A stretch of 64,000 nucleotides of DNA from CAVQJU01 sp963729215 (GCA_963729215.1 CAVSND010000030.1:186001-250000), one strand, 5' to 3'. Counted from the stretch's first letter, positions 54,083 to 63,586 are shown. Numbers and translations are program-made. The notes: generated by a model from the sequence alone, not told the origin.

Positions 54083-55849
54083 GTGACGTTCCAGATCAAG
54101 ATCTTCTCGGCGGCGACGGCGGCGGCGGCGATCGGGCTGGCGGTCGCCGGGGCGGCGTTCGCCACCAGCACGGCACGCCGGACTGACGCGGCGATCGAGC
54201 AGACGCTCACCTCGGAAGCACGGCTCGCCGCCGACCTCCTGGCCCGCGGGCCCGCGACGACTGCCGTGGCGGATCTCGACGCCGAGGCCGACCGCATCGG
54301 CGAGCTCGTCGGCGCCCGTGTGACATTCATTGCCGCCGACGGACGCGTCGTCGGCGATTCCGCGGAAACGCTCGACGGCGTCGCGCAGATGGAAAATCAC
54401 GCGTCGCGCCCGGAGGTCGTCGAGGCCCGGCAGCACGGCCTCGGCAAGGGCCGGCGTCACAGCGACACGCTCAACATCGACATGCTGTACGTGGCGGTTC
54501 CGGTCGCCCACCCGTCGATCGGATTCGTCCGCGTCGCGCTGCCGCTGACGGACATCCGTCAGCAGTTCCGCGCGATCCTGGCGGCGATCGCCCTCGCGCT
54601 CGGCCTGGCGCTGGCGGGAGCCGCGGCCATCAGCTGGGTGTTTTCCTCGCGCATCGGGCAGCGCGTACGCGCAATCGCCGGTGTCGCGCGCCGCTACGGC
54701 GGCGGCGATCTGTCGCCGTCCGGCCTCGACTACGGCGACGATGAGCTCGGCACGGTGGCACGTGCGCTCGACGACTCCGTCCAGTTAGTCGGGAGGCAGC
54801 TCGCCGAACAGGCGCGGGATCACGCGCGCATGGAGGCGATCCTCGCCGGCATGATCGAAGGCGTCATCGTCGTCGACCCGCAGGGACGGCTGCAGCTGGC
54901 CAACGAGGCCGCGAGACGGATGCTGCGCCTCGACGACCTGTCGCTCGGGCGCCACTATGTCGAATCGATCCGGCACCCGGCCGTCGCGGAGCTGGTGGCC
55001 GCGGCGCTGGCGGGACGGTCCTCCGACGCGCTGCAGCTGTCGCCGCCGCGCGACCCCTCGCGCACCATCATGGCGCGGGCGACGCCGGCGGCCGGCGGCG
55101 GCGCCCACGGCGCGGTGCTCGTGCTCCACGACATCACGGATCTCCGGCGCGCGGATCAGATCCGGCGCGATTTCGTCGCGAACGTCTCGCACGAGCTGCG
55201 CACGCCGCTGACGGCGATCCGCGGATATGTCGAAGCGTTGACCGACACCGAGACCACAGCCGAGCAGAGCCGGACATTCCTGGGCATCATTGCCAGGCAT
55301 TCGGAGCGAATGGAGCGGCTGGTCAAGGACCTGCTGCGGCTGGCACGGCTCGACGCCGGGCAGGAGACGCTGGACATCATCTCGTGCGACACGCGGAATC
55401 TCGTGCAGGGGGTGATGGCCGACATGACTTCGGCGGCCGATTCGCGCCACCAGCGGATCGACGTCTCCGTCGGACCCGGCGCCGAGACGCTGCTCGGCGA
55501 TCCCGCCAAGCTGCACGACGCATTGCGGAACCTCGTGGCCAACGCGATCACGTATTCGCCTGAAGGGACGACCGTACTGATCGAGGCCTCGCGCGTCGTA
55601 GCTCCGGGAGCCAAACGCGCGCTCGAGCTCTCGGTTTCTGACCAGGGGCCGGGCATCCCCGAGGACGATCTCTCGCGGGTATTCGAGCGGTTCTATCGCG
55701 TGGACAAGTCGCGCGCCCGCGATCCCGGCGGCACCGGCCTCGGGCTGGCCATCGTGAAGCACCTGGTCGAGATCCACGGCGGCACCGTCCGCGCCGAGAA
55801 CCGCCCCGAAGCCGGGACGCGCGTGACGATTACCCTACCGCTCGCGTGA
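54083..55849 (+). CDS. phoR: Sensor histidine kinase, PhoR-like
   Basis: The 588-residue kinase has an N-terminal helix, a periplasmic region (~30-155), a second helix (~160-185), HAMP (~186-240), PAS (~245-350), the H-box 'FVANVSHELRTPLTAIRGY', N-box 'ALRNLVANAITYSPEG' and G-boxes 'VSDQGPGIPEDDL', 'GGTGLGLAIVK'. It starts 9 bp after phoB and would phosphorylate PhoB. A sizeable periplasmic domain differs from E. coli PhoR. Its end overlaps the converging gene by 15 bp. Confidence 0.88.
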   Translation: MTFQIKIFSAATAAAAIGLAVAGAAFATSTARRTDAAIEQTLTSEARLAADLLARGPATTAVADLDAEADRIGELVGARVTFIAADGRVVGDSAETLDGVAQMENHASRPEVVEARQHGLGKGRRHSDTLNIDMLYVAVPVAHPSIGFVRVALPLTDIRQQFRAILAAIALALGLALAGAAAISWVFSSRIGQRVRAIAGVARRYGGGDLSPSGLDYGDDELGTVARALDDSVQLVGRQLAEQARDHARMEAILAGMIEGVIVVDPQGRLQLANEAARRMLRLDDLSLGRHYVESIRHPAVAELVAAALAGRSSDALQLSPPRDPSRTIMARATPAAGGGAHGAVLVLHDITDLRRADQIRRDFVANVSHELRTPLTAIRGYVEALTDTETTAEQSRTFLGIIARHSERMERLVKDLLRLARLDAGQETLDIISCDTRNLVQGVMADMTSAADSRHQRIDVSVGPGAETLLGDPAKLHDALRNLVANAITYSPEGTTVLIEASRVVAPGAKRALELSVSDQGPGIPEDDLSRVFERFYRVDKSRARDPGGTGLGLAIVKHLVEIHGGTVRAENRPEAGTRVTITLPLA

Positions 55850-56845
55850 CAAGGCTTTCTCGTCGGCGCGCGCGCCGCTCAGGATGTTGAACATCGCGTA
55901 GTTGCCTTCGTGGCAGGCATACTCGGGCACCTGCACCTGCCGCGGGTCTTTCCTCAAGTCGAGCGACGCCGTCCATGGCCTGGCAAACGTCGTCGGGTCC
56001 TCGACCGTCAGCTCGTAGTGCACGGTGTTCGCATCCGTGCGCCTGAACCGCTCGATCACGTGCAGGTTTGTCGTCGCCCCGCGGTAGCCGGCATTCTTCG
56101 AGAAATTGGTGACATCGACGACGAGCGTGTCGCCTTCCCAGTGCCCCCGCGAGTCGCCGAAATACGAGCGGATCGATGGCGATAAATGGGGCCGGTTGTC
56201 GACCGGGATCACGCGCGCGTCGTGAATCATCTCGTAGCGAATCGAGACATAGCCGGGCCCCTGGACGATCTGCGATGTGTTGTCGTAGATCGTCGGGAAG
56301 ATCACGTGGGGAAACCCGCGGGTGATACACCGATCGTACTTGTCGAGATCCTCCGGGCCCGCGAACAGGATGCCTTCCGGCGTGCGCGCGGCCGCGGCGG
56401 CGCCCCGGCGCCGCGCATCCTCGTTCAGGAACGGAATTCGCCCGTCGGGCGGATCGATGACGAGCGACGTGCGCCGCGACGGCCGTCCGCGCTCGATCCA
56501 GTGCGCGGGCGGTCCGGTTCCGCCGGCGGGACCGCCCTGCGCGTTCTGCCGCGGCGCGACGACCTGCTCGCGGTCCGCCTCCTCCTGCCGCTCGGCCTGC
56601 GTCTGGCGCTGCGCGAACTCCTCGGCCGTCACGAACTGCCGATCGCCGAACTGCGGCGGCCGCTCGAACGGCACGCCCAGTTCGTCGTCTGTCGTGAACA
56701 GGCCGGAGATATCGGGATCGCCCCAGGCTGTTCGCAGACTGCTCGACGCTCGTGCGGGAGCCTGACCCGCCAGCGGCGCCGGCGCCGACCACACCGCCGC
56801 AACGACGATCACCAGCCCGAGGGCTGAGATTACGGAGGGCTTCAT
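55835..56845 (-). CDS. Secreted protein of unknown function, paralogue of the 32.5-kb gene
   Basis: The 336-residue product has a signal peptide (MKPSVISALGLVIVVAAVWS). Blocks shared with the paralogue are 'RTAWGDPDISGLFTTDDE', 'GVPFERPPQF', 'IRYEMIHDARVIPVDNRPH', 'YFGDSRGHWEGDTLVVDVTN' and 'EYACHEGNYAMFNILSGARA'. An extra Glu/Gln/Arg-rich insert lies near residues 75-105. Function is unknown. It is a single gene between phoR and pit. Confidence 0.8.
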   Translation of the reverse strand: MKPSVISALGLVIVVAAVWSAPAPLAGQAPARASSSLRTAWGDPDISGLFTTDDELGVPFERPPQFGDRQFVTAEEFAQRQTQAERQEEADREQVVAPRQNAQGGPAGGTGPPAHWIERGRPSRRTSLVIDPPDGRIPFLNEDARRRGAAAAARTPEGILFAGPEDLDKYDRCITRGFPHVIFPTIYDNTSQIVQGPGYVSIRYEMIHDARVIPVDNRPHLSPSIRSYFGDSRGHWEGDTLVVDVTNFSKNAGYRGATTNLHVIERFRRTDANTVHYELTVEDPTTFARPWTASLDLRKDPRQVQVPEYACHEGNYAMFNILSGARADEKALSRER

Positions 56846-56920
56846 GGGAAGAGTGTAAGGTCAAAAGAAGAAGGCGGAGCGCAAAATGTAGGACGGGGAA
56901 ACACGCCGAATTCTCGTGTG

Positions 56921-56940
56921 CTCGTGGCTCGTGGCTCGGT
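56921..56940. repeat. Short CTCGTGG heptamer tract
   Basis: Three CTCGTGG/CTCGTGT units lie between the pit gene end and the upstream region of the secreted paralogue. Confidence 0.6.
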
Positions 56941-56957
56941 TCAGGCTGCAGCAGTTG

Positions 56958-57962
56958 CTAGCGGGCGCCGATGGCGTGCAGCAACAAGTAAGTGCCGGCG
57001 CCGATCGCGCCCGCCGCCGGAATCGTGAGCAGCCACGCCCACACGATCCGGGTGGCGATTCCCCAGCGCACGGCCGAGAGCCGCCTGGTCGAGCCGACGC
57101 CGACGATGGCGCCGGTGATCGCGTGGGTCGTGCTCACGGGGATGCTGAAGTGGGTGGCGATCATGAGCGCGACTGCGGCGCCGGTTTCCGCTGCAAAGCC
57201 CCCGACCGGCTGGAGCTTGGTGATCTTCGAACCCATCGTGTGGATGATCCGCCAGCCACCGGCCAGCGTCCCGAGGCCGATCGCCGCGTACGCGGACATC
57301 TGGACCCATAGTGGAACGTGAAAGGTCGAGATGTAACCCGAGCTGAAGAGCACGGCGGCGATGATGCCCGCCGTCTTCTGCGCGTCGTTGCCGCCGTGGT
57401 TGAGGCTGAAGAACGCCGCCGACAGCAGCTGCAGGCGCCGGAACCAGTGATCGACGCGCCCCGGCGGCATGTAGCGCAGCAGCCAATAGATCGCGATCAT
57501 CAGCGAGTAGCCGACGATCAGGCCGATGAACGGCGACACGACGATGAAGGCCAGTGTCTTGTTCCAGGCCGTGCACTCGACGCAGAAGATCGCCGCCAGG
57601 CCGCCTTTCGCGATCGCGGCCCCCGCATAGCCGCCGATCAGCGCGTGCGACGAGCTCGTCGGCAGCGCCAGCCACCAGGTCAGCAGGCTCCACGCGATGG
57701 CGCCGATCAGGCCGGCACAGATCACCGCCAGCGTGACAATCCTGATGTCGACCGTGCCCTTGCCTATCGTCTGCGCGACGCCGGTGCCGAAGACGAACGC
57801 AGCGACGAAGTTGAAGAACGCCGCCCACACGACGGCCTTGCCGGGCGTCAGCACGCGCGTCGACACCACCGTCGCGATCGAGTTGGCGGCGTCGTGAAAA
57901 CCGTTGATGTAGTCGAAGGTGAGCGCGATGAGAACGAGGCCGGCGACGGACCAGAAGAGCAT
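56958..57962 (-). CDS. pit: PiT-family inorganic phosphate transporter
   Basis: The intact 334-residue protein has about ten helices and the duplicated PiT signatures 'FDYINGFHDAANSIATVVST' and 'SLNHGGNDAQKTAGII', plus 'IPVSTTHAITGAIVGVGS' and 'PTSSSHALIGGYAGA'. It carries phosphate with a cation gradient. It starts 6 bp after the DUF47 gene stop and is controlled by the same promoter, which has a candidate Pho box. Confidence 0.92.
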   Translation of the reverse strand: MLFWSVAGLVLIALTFDYINGFHDAANSIATVVSTRVLTPGKAVVWAAFFNFVAAFVFGTGVAQTIGKGTVDIRIVTLAVICAGLIGAIAWSLLTWWLALPTSSSHALIGGYAGAAIAKGGLAAIFCVECTAWNKTLAFIVVSPFIGLIVGYSLMIAIYWLLRYMPPGRVDHWFRRLQLLSAAFFSLNHGGNDAQKTAGIIAAVLFSSGYISTFHVPLWVQMSAYAAIGLGTLAGGWRIIHTMGSKITKLQPVGGFAAETGAAVALMIATHFSIPVSTTHAITGAIVGVGSTRRLSAVRWGIATRIVWAWLLTIPAAGAIGAGTYLLLHAIGAR

Positions 57963-57968
57963 CGGCGC

Positions 57969-58586
57969 CTAGCCGTTCTTGACCGCGACGCCCTCGATGA
58001 CGTTGGCGACGTCCTCGCAGCGGTCGGTCGCTTCTTCGAGGAAGTCGAGCGTCTCCTTCCACTTCATCACGGCGATCGGGTTCGTCTCCTCGTCGAAGAG
58101 CCGCCCCACCCCCTGCTGGTGGATGCGGTCGGCCTCGTTCTCGAGGCGGTTGATCTCGACCGAATGCACGGCCAGGCTCTTGCTGTTGCTCATCGCTGCG
58201 AGCGCGTGGTGGATTTCGAGCGTTGACGTCGAGATGACCCTCGCCAGCTCGCGCGCGCCGAAGCGCACGCTGTCGAGCCGGTAGAGCCGGATCACCGCCG
58301 CCGAGGCGTCGATGGCGTCCATGACGTCATCGAGCGACCGCGCCAGCTCGTGGATGTCTTCGCGATCGATCGGCGTCACGAACGTGCGGTTGAGGCGCTG
58401 GATGATCTCGTGCGTCAGGAAGTCGCACTTGTGCTCGACTTCCTTGATCTCGTCGGCCTTGTCCCAGACCGGTTTGTCGCCGGCGAGCATCTCTTCGAGC
58501 AGCCGCGCGCCTTTCTGCAGCTCGGTGGCCATGCTGAGAAAATCGGAATAGAACTTCTCTTCGCGCGGAATCAGACGGAAAGCCAC
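57969..58586 (-). CDS. DUF47 PhoU-like accessory protein of the Pit transporter
   Basis: The 205-residue helical protein starts at GTG 58586 after a GGGGAG site. 'MAFRLIPREEKFYSDFLSMA', 'EIKEVEHKCDFLTHEI' and 'IDREDIHELARSLDDVMDAI' define the DUF47/PhoU-like family, which regulates Pit-type transport by forming coiled helical bundles. It is the first gene of the pit operon. Confidence 0.9.
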   Translation of the reverse strand: MAFRLIPREEKFYSDFLSMATELQKGARLLEEMLAGDKPVWDKADEIKEVEHKCDFLTHEIIQRLNRTFVTPIDREDIHELARSLDDVMDAIDASAAVIRLYRLDSVRFGARELARVISTSTLEIHHALAAMSNSKSLAVHSVEINRLENEADRIHQQGVGRLFDEETNPIAVMKWKETLDFLEEATDRCEDVANVIEGVAVKNG

Positions 58587-58631
58587 GTGATCTCCCCTCG
58601 CCGCGCCCGTCGGGCGAGCCCAAACCGATGA

Positions 58632-58637
58632 ATTGTA
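58632..58637 (-). promoter_or_regulatory. -10 element of the DUF47-pit operon
   Basis: TACAAT on the minus strand, about 45 bp before the GTG. No -35 consensus exists at 17 bp; instead the phased TGTAA repeat ends 10 bp upstream, the arrangement of PhoB-activated promoters. Confidence 0.5.
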
Positions 58638-58647
58638 GCAGATTCGT

Positions 58648-58665
58648 TTACACGGACGTTACACG
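58648..58665. promoter_or_regulatory. Candidate Pho box between the pit operon and glgC
   Basis: TTACACG-GACG-TTACACG on the plus strand is an exact 7-bp direct repeat with 4-bp spacing (11-bp period), the geometry of PhoB sites. On the minus strand it reads CGTGTAA twice. For glgC the second half could also serve as a -35 (TTACAC, then TAGCAT at 58683-58688). Confidence 0.5.
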
Positions 58666-58701
58666 CGGATGGCATGCCGGTGTAGCATTTCAGGCAGTCC
58701 G

Positions 58702-59982
58702 ATGGCGCTCCACAATGAAGTCCTGGCACTCGTGCTCGGCGGCGGTCAGGGTACGCGGATGTTCCCGCTCACCCAGCTTCGATCGAAGCCGGCGGTCCCA
58801 ATCGCCGGCAAGTACCGCCTGATCGACATTCCGATCAGCAACTGCCTGCACGCCGATATCAGGCGCATCTTCGTCCTGACGCAGTTCAACTCGGCGTCGC
58901 TCAACCGGCACATCGGCCAGACCTACCGGATGGATCTGTTCAGCCAGGGCTTCGTCGAAATCCTGGCGGCCGAACAGACGCCGGACAGCTCGAGTTGGTT
59001 CCAGGGCACGGCCGACGCCGTCCGCCAGGCGGCGCGCCATATCACACGGCACGAAGCCGACTACTACGTGATCCTCGCGGGCGATCACCTCTATCGAATG
59101 GACTACTCGGAGATCGTCGAAGCGCACATCGATCGCCAGGCGGACATTACGATCGCAGCCCAGCCGGTCACGCCCGAGGACGCATCGTCGATGGGCATCC
59201 TCCGCTTCGACCGCAACGGCCAGATCATCGCCTTCGAAGAGAAGCCAGATGCCGCCCGTCTCGCCGAGATCGGCCGCAGCATCCCGGTGGGCGCCTCGTT
59301 CGGCGGCCATGTGGCCGACAAGCCGTTCGTCGCCTCGCTCGGGATCTACGTGTTCTCGCGCGAGGTCCTCTTCGAGGTGCTCGAGCAGGACGATGCGACG
59401 GATTTCGGACGGGGGATCATTCCGCACGCGCTCAATCAGTACGAGGTGCAGGCGTACCTGTTTCGTGGCTACTGGGCGGACGTCGGGACGATCCAGTCGT
59501 TTTACGAGGCCAACGTCATGCTGACGCGGCCCGATGCGCCGTTCAGCTTCTACGATCCGCGGCGGCCGATCTACACGCGCCCGCGTTTCCTGCCTGGCGC
59601 CCGGCTCGCCGACTGCGCCGTACGCGACGCGATCATCGCCGAGGGCTGCGACATCGATCGCTGCACCCTCGAGCAGTCAGTGATCGGCATCCGCTCCAAC
59701 GTCCGGGCGGACACGCGCATCACGCGCTCGGTCCTGCTTGGCGCCGACTTCTACGAGTCGGACGACGACGCGCCGGTGCGCGGCAACAAGCCGCGGCTCG
59801 GCATCGGCCGCGAGGTCGTACTCGATCGCGTAATTGTGGACAAGAACGCCCGCATCGCCGATCGCGTCAGCCTCACCAACGCCGCCGGAGTCGCGGAAGC
59901 CAATGGCAACGGTTATTACATCCGCGGCGGCATCATCATCGTGCCCAAGGACGGAGTGATCGAGGAAGGCACGACGGTGTAG
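58702..59982 (+). CDS. glgC: Glucose-1-phosphate adenylyltransferase
   Basis: The 426-residue enzyme has 'ALVLGGGQGTRMFPLT' and 'RSKPAVPIAGKYRLIDIPIS', 'GTADAVRQAARHI', 'ILAGDHLYRMDY', 'GFEEKP'-like FEEKPD and a left-handed beta-helix C-terminus. It makes ADP-glucose from ATP and glucose-1-phosphate, the committed step of glycogen synthesis. The ATG at 58702 begins MALHNEVLALVL; an earlier in-frame ATG at 58669 lies inside the promoter region and is unlikely. No other glycogen genes are adjacent. Confidence 0.93.
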   Translation: MALHNEVLALVLGGGQGTRMFPLTQLRSKPAVPIAGKYRLIDIPISNCLHADIRRIFVLTQFNSASLNRHIGQTYRMDLFSQGFVEILAAEQTPDSSSWFQGTADAVRQAARHITRHEADYYVILAGDHLYRMDYSEIVEAHIDRQADITIAAQPVTPEDASSMGILRFDRNGQIIAFEEKPDAARLAEIGRSIPVGASFGGHVADKPFVASLGIYVFSREVLFEVLEQDDATDFGRGIIPHALNQYEVQAYLFRGYWADVGTIQSFYEANVMLTRPDAPFSFYDPRRPIYTRPRFLPGARLADCAVRDAIIAEGCDIDRCTLEQSVIGIRSNVRADTRITRSVLLGADFYESDDDAPVRGNKPRLGIGREVVLDRVIVDKNARIADRVSLTNAAGVAEANGNGYYIRGGIIIVPKDGVIEEGTTV

Positions 59983-60024
59983 GGCTCGTGGCTCGTGGCT
60001 CGTGGCTCGTGGCTCGTGGCTCGC
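59983..60024. repeat. CTCGTGG heptamer tract downstream of glgC
   Basis: Six nearly perfect CTCGTGG units begin immediately after the glgC stop. Confidence 0.85.
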
Positions 60025-60040
60025 GATGCCAGTACCGCCC

Positions 60041-60077
60041 CAACCTCTAACCTCCAACCTCCAACCTCTAACCTCTG
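60041..60077. repeat. AACCTCY heptamer tract
   Basis: Five AACCTCT/AACCTCC units, a second heptamer family 16 bp after the CTCGTGG tract. Confidence 0.8.
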
Positions 60078-60110
60078 TCTCCTGTAACTTCGCCTCCACA
60101 GTTAACCGCC

Positions 60111-60128
60111 TTGTAACATCTTTGTCAT
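60111..60128 (+). promoter_or_regulatory. Candidate Pho-box-like repeat before the TonB receptor
   Basis: TTGTAAC-ATCT-TTGTCAT has the same 11-bp phasing of TGTAA/TGTCA as the pit site. TTGTAA with TATCAC at 60134-60139 (17-bp spacing) may be the promoter. Evidence is modest. Confidence 0.3.
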
Positions 60129-60169
60129 TCCCTTATCACACCCCCCCTCTACCCTGACACCCGACGTAC

Positions 60170-60189
60170 AGGTCCGGCCGGAGCCGGAC
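60170..60189 (+). promoter_or_regulatory. Leader hairpin of the TonB receptor mRNA
   Basis: GGTCCGGC-CGGA-GCCGGACC is a perfect 8-bp stem just upstream of the GGGGAGG ribosome site (start at 60204). It could stabilise the mRNA or modulate translation. Confidence 0.45.
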
Positions 60190-60203
60190 CAAGGGGAGGA
60201 TCG

Positions 60204-63200
60204 ATGAGTTATCTCAAGTGGTGGATGGCATGTGGCATCGCGCTCCTGATCGCGGCGCCGGCCTTCGCGCAGGTGGACCAGGGCCGCTTCACGGGAACCG
60301 TTCGTGATCAGTCCAACGCGTTCGTCGGCGGCGCCACGGTCAAAGTCAAGAACGAGCGGACCGGTGAGGAGCGGGTGGTGTTGACCAACGCGCAGGGCTA
60401 CTTCCTGGTCGGGTCGCTCCGGCCATCGACTTACACGATCCGAGCCGAAAAGGATGGCTTCGCGGCCATCGAGTACACGGGCATGACGGTCGCCGTCGGG
60501 CAGGAGTTGAGCCTCGACTTCGAGTTCAAGCCGGCGGGCGTGCAGGAGGCCGTCACGGTCATCGGGACCGCGCCTGTTGTGGACATGAGCTCGGCGCGCG
60601 TCGGCATCAACGTCGGCGAGCGCGACGTCAGCAACCTCCCCGTCAACGGCCGCCAGATGTCGCAGCTGATGCTGCAGGCGCCCGGGTCGCAGAACGCCGG
60701 CACCGGCACGTGGCAGGACATCCGCTTCAGCGGCCGCGCCGTCGAGCAGAACGCCATCCGGTACGACGGCATCGAAGGGTCGGCCATCATCGATTCGGCG
60801 CCGGGCAACCTGAACGGAGAGATCCCCACGCCGTTCAAGCTGCAGGCGAGCCTCGAGAACGTGCAGGAATTCCGCATCGAGTCCAACAACTACCCGGCCG
60901 AGCACGGCACGGGGACGGGCGGCCAGGTGAACGTCGTCACCAAGTCGGGCGGCAACGTGTTCCACGGCTCGGTCTTCGAATATCTCCGCAACGACGCGCT
61001 CGATGCGCCCAACTATTTCGACACATATGCCGGGCTGCCGAAGTCTACCCTCGAGCAGCACCAGTTCGGCGGGTCGGTCGGAGGGCCGATCGCGAAGAAC
61101 CGCGCGTTCTTCTTCGGCAGCTTCGAAGGCTACAACCTGAATGCCGGCTTCAACGCCGTCGAGGCCGTGCCGAGCGCGGCGGCCTGGGCGCGAGCGGTGC
61201 CGGCTGTCGCCGTGCTGCGACCGGGGTTCATGAGCCCGAGCGCGGTCATCCTGCCCGGGAAGTCCAACAATGCCGATTTCGACATCGCGCAGCTGCAGGG
61301 CCTGCAGGAAGTGCGTGAGAATTCCTTCAGCGCGCGGGTCGACTTCAAGCTGAGCAACAGCTGGTCCACCTACGTGCGGGTCTTCCACGACCAGGGGAAA
61401 AGTGATCAACCCGAGGGCGTGAGCGGCCGCGTCGTGCACATCACGGACAACCCGACCAACGCGATCTTCAACCTGCAGGGCGTGATGTCGGACAAGGCCA
61501 TCAACGAGTTCAAGTTCGGCTACAACTCGGCGCCGTCGAACATCATCGGTCAGGCGCCGGTCATCAACGGCATCGACTTCAACTCGCTGGCCATCAACCT
61601 GAGCGGATCGGTGGCCAACACCGGCATCGCCGGCCAGGGCTCATCATCGGGCATCGTGGTCCCGGGCGGCCTGGTGCGTGCCAACAGCGCGACCAACGGC
61701 CACGCGCAGCCCTACGATCCGTACTCGCTGACGGCCGCCGATTCGTTCAGCTACGTGACCGGCACCCATTACGCGAAGCTCGGCGGCGAGTTCCGCGGGA
61801 TCCGCATGGCGACGGACCGAATCGGCGGCACCACGTATTCTTACGCGGGCCTGACGCAGTTCCTGGCCAACCAGGCGAGCAGCGTCCAGTACCTGGGCAA
61901 CCTGAGCGCGCCGAGCCCGTTCAACAACGGCGCGACCGGCGAACGGCATACGATTCAGAACTACTTCATCGCGTTCGCCCAGGACGAATGGCGCCCGCGG
62001 CCCAGCCTGACGCTCAACTTCGGCATGCGTTACGACTACTACGCGCCGCTGAGCGAAGCCGACAACCTGATCGTGAAGTGGAACATCGACACTGGCGCGA
62101 TCGACCCCAACACGACGCCGCTGTACACATCGAAGAAGAGCAACTTCCAGCCGCGCGTGTCGCTCGCGTACGCGCCGGGCAAGACCGTCTTCAAGACCGG
62201 TTTCGGCATCTTCGTCGGACCCGGCCAGACGGAAGATCAGATCCAGCCGGTCGAGAGCGACCGCGTCAGCTCGACGCTGAGCAACTCGGCGTACCCGATC
62301 GATCCCGCAGTCCTGACGGCCCTGTTCACGAGCAACCCGAACAACCGGCAGTATCAGCCGCGCGCCTACGCCAATGACTACACGATTCCCGAGCGCGTGT
62401 ATCAATACACGGCGTCGGTTCAACAGGAACTGCCCGGACGGATGGCGGCGACCGCCGCGTACGTCGGCAGTCAGGGTCACAACCTGTTCCTGCGCAGCGT
62501 CGCGAACCAGATCGTCGGCGTCTATACGAACCCGAACCCGGCGAACGCGGCCGTCGTGGTCCGTGAGTGGTCGATCGTCACGGCGCGCGATGCCGCCGGC
62601 AACCCAACCGCCGTCCAGAACCCGTACGCGGAAGTGGACTACAAGACGAGCGGCGGGCACGACAGCTACAACGCGATGATGCTGTCGCTCAGCAAGCGGT
62701 CCAGCACGGGTCTCTCGCTGAACGTCCAGTACACGCTGGGCAAGAGTTACGGCAACACCGCCGGATCGAACGAGGCGCTCACCTCCGGCAACGTCGCGCG
62801 GAGGCTCTCGGACTTCGATTACGACAACGGCTACAACAACTTCGACGTCCGGCACGCGTTCAACCTCAGCGCGCTGTACCAGATTCCGTACGGCCGCAAC
62901 CGCGTGCACGCGGCCACGGGCTTCTCGGATGCGATTCTCGGCGGCTGGGACATCGGCGGCATCATGAACGCCCGCAGCGGCCTGCCGGTGAACGTCCTCG
63001 TGACCCGTCCCGACGTCGTCTACATGGATGCCGCCGGCAACGTGTTCTCGAACCCCCTGGCCGGCCGCACGGCGGTGATTAACACCCCGGGCGGCGGCGC
63101 GTCTCGCAACGTCAGGCGGCCGGATCTCATTCCGGGCGTGGATCCGTTTATCCAGGACGGCGGACTGCTGTTCCTGAACCCCGCGGCGTTCGCGGCGCCC

Positions 63201-63548
63201 AAGCCAGGCACGTACGGCAACCTGGAGCGGAACTCGCTCCACGGGCCGAGTTTCCGGCAGGTCGACTTCGTCGCCTCGAAGCATTGGCCCTTCTCGCCGG
63301 AACGGAATGTCGAGTTCCGGTTCGAAGTGTTCAACGTGTTCAACACCGCGAACTTCTCGAACCCGGTCGGGACGCTGCCGCTAGCCTTGCCGGCCAACTC
63401 CCTCACCGAGGCGAACAGGGTCCAGCCGGGCCAGCCCTACACGGCGGCGGCGGCCGGCACCTTCGGAACCATCACGAGCACCGTGGGCAGAACCGTGGGG
63501 CTCGGAACCAGCCGTCAGATTCAGTTCGCGCTCAGGCTCAACTTCTAG
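60204..63548 (+). CDS. Oar-like TonB-dependent receptor with carboxypeptidase-regulatory domain
   Basis: The intact 1114-residue protein has a signal peptide (ALLIAAPAFAQ), a carboxypeptidase-regulatory-like domain (residues ~28-115, 'GTVRDQSNAFVGGATVKVKN'), a plug ('NLPVNGRQMSQLMLQAPG', 'GGQVNVVTKSGGNVFHGSVFEYLRN') and a large barrel ending 'SRQIQFALRLNF'. The GGNxFHGS motif and size match Oar-type receptors of Acidobacteria and Myxobacteria, linked to uptake or adhesion. GGGGAGG is 8 bp before the ATG. No TonB box can be placed with certainty. Confidence 0.93.
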   Translation: MSYLKWWMACGIALLIAAPAFAQVDQGRFTGTVRDQSNAFVGGATVKVKNERTGEERVVLTNAQGYFLVGSLRPSTYTIRAEKDGFAAIEYTGMTVAVGQELSLDFEFKPAGVQEAVTVIGTAPVVDMSSARVGINVGERDVSNLPVNGRQMSQLMLQAPGSQNAGTGTWQDIRFSGRAVEQNAIRYDGIEGSAIIDSAPGNLNGEIPTPFKLQASLENVQEFRIESNNYPAEHGTGTGGQVNVVTKSGGNVFHGSVFEYLRNDALDAPNYFDTYAGLPKSTLEQHQFGGSVGGPIAKNRAFFFGSFEGYNLNAGFNAVEAVPSAAAWARAVPAVAVLRPGFMSPSAVILPGKSNNADFDIAQLQGLQEVRENSFSARVDFKLSNSWSTYVRVFHDQGKSDQPEGVSGRVVHITDNPTNAIFNLQGVMSDKAINEFKFGYNSAPSNIIGQAPVINGIDFNSLAINLSGSVANTGIAGQGSSSGIVVPGGLVRANSATNGHAQPYDPYSLTAADSFSYVTGTHYAKLGGEFRGIRMATDRIGGTTYSYAGLTQFLANQASSVQYLGNLSAPSPFNNGATGERHTIQNYFIAFAQDEWRPRPSLTLNFGMRYDYYAPLSEADNLIVKWNIDTGAIDPNTTPLYTSKKSNFQPRVSLAYAPGKTVFKTGFGIFVGPGQTEDQIQPVESDRVSSTLSNSAYPIDPAVLTALFTSNPNNRQYQPRAYANDYTIPERVYQYTASVQQELPGRMAATAAYVGSQGHNLFLRSVANQIVGVYTNPNPANAAVVVREWSIVTARDAAGNPTAVQNPYAEVDYKTSGGHDSYNAMMLSLSKRSSTGLSLNVQYTLGKSYGNTAGSNEALTSGNVARRLSDFDYDNGYNNFDVRHAFNLSALYQIPYGRNRVHAATGFSDAILGGWDIGGIMNARSGLPVNVLVTRPDVVYMDAAGNVFSNPLAGRTAVINTPGGGASRNVRRPDLIPGVDPFIQDGGLLFLNPAAFAAPKPGTYGNLERNSLHGPSFRQVDFVASKHWPFSPERNVEFRFEVFNVFNTANFSNPVGTLPLALPANSLTEANRVQPGQPYTAAAAGTFGTITSTVGRTVGLGTSRQIQFALRLNF

Positions 63549-63586
63549 ATAAGACCAGGGCCTTCAGGCCCGCTGGCAGAGACACG

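Noticed and set aside
61644..63284. 546-codon minus-strand frame inside the Oar-like receptor
   Set aside because: Antisense shadow of a conserved receptor; no start signal or recognisable domain.
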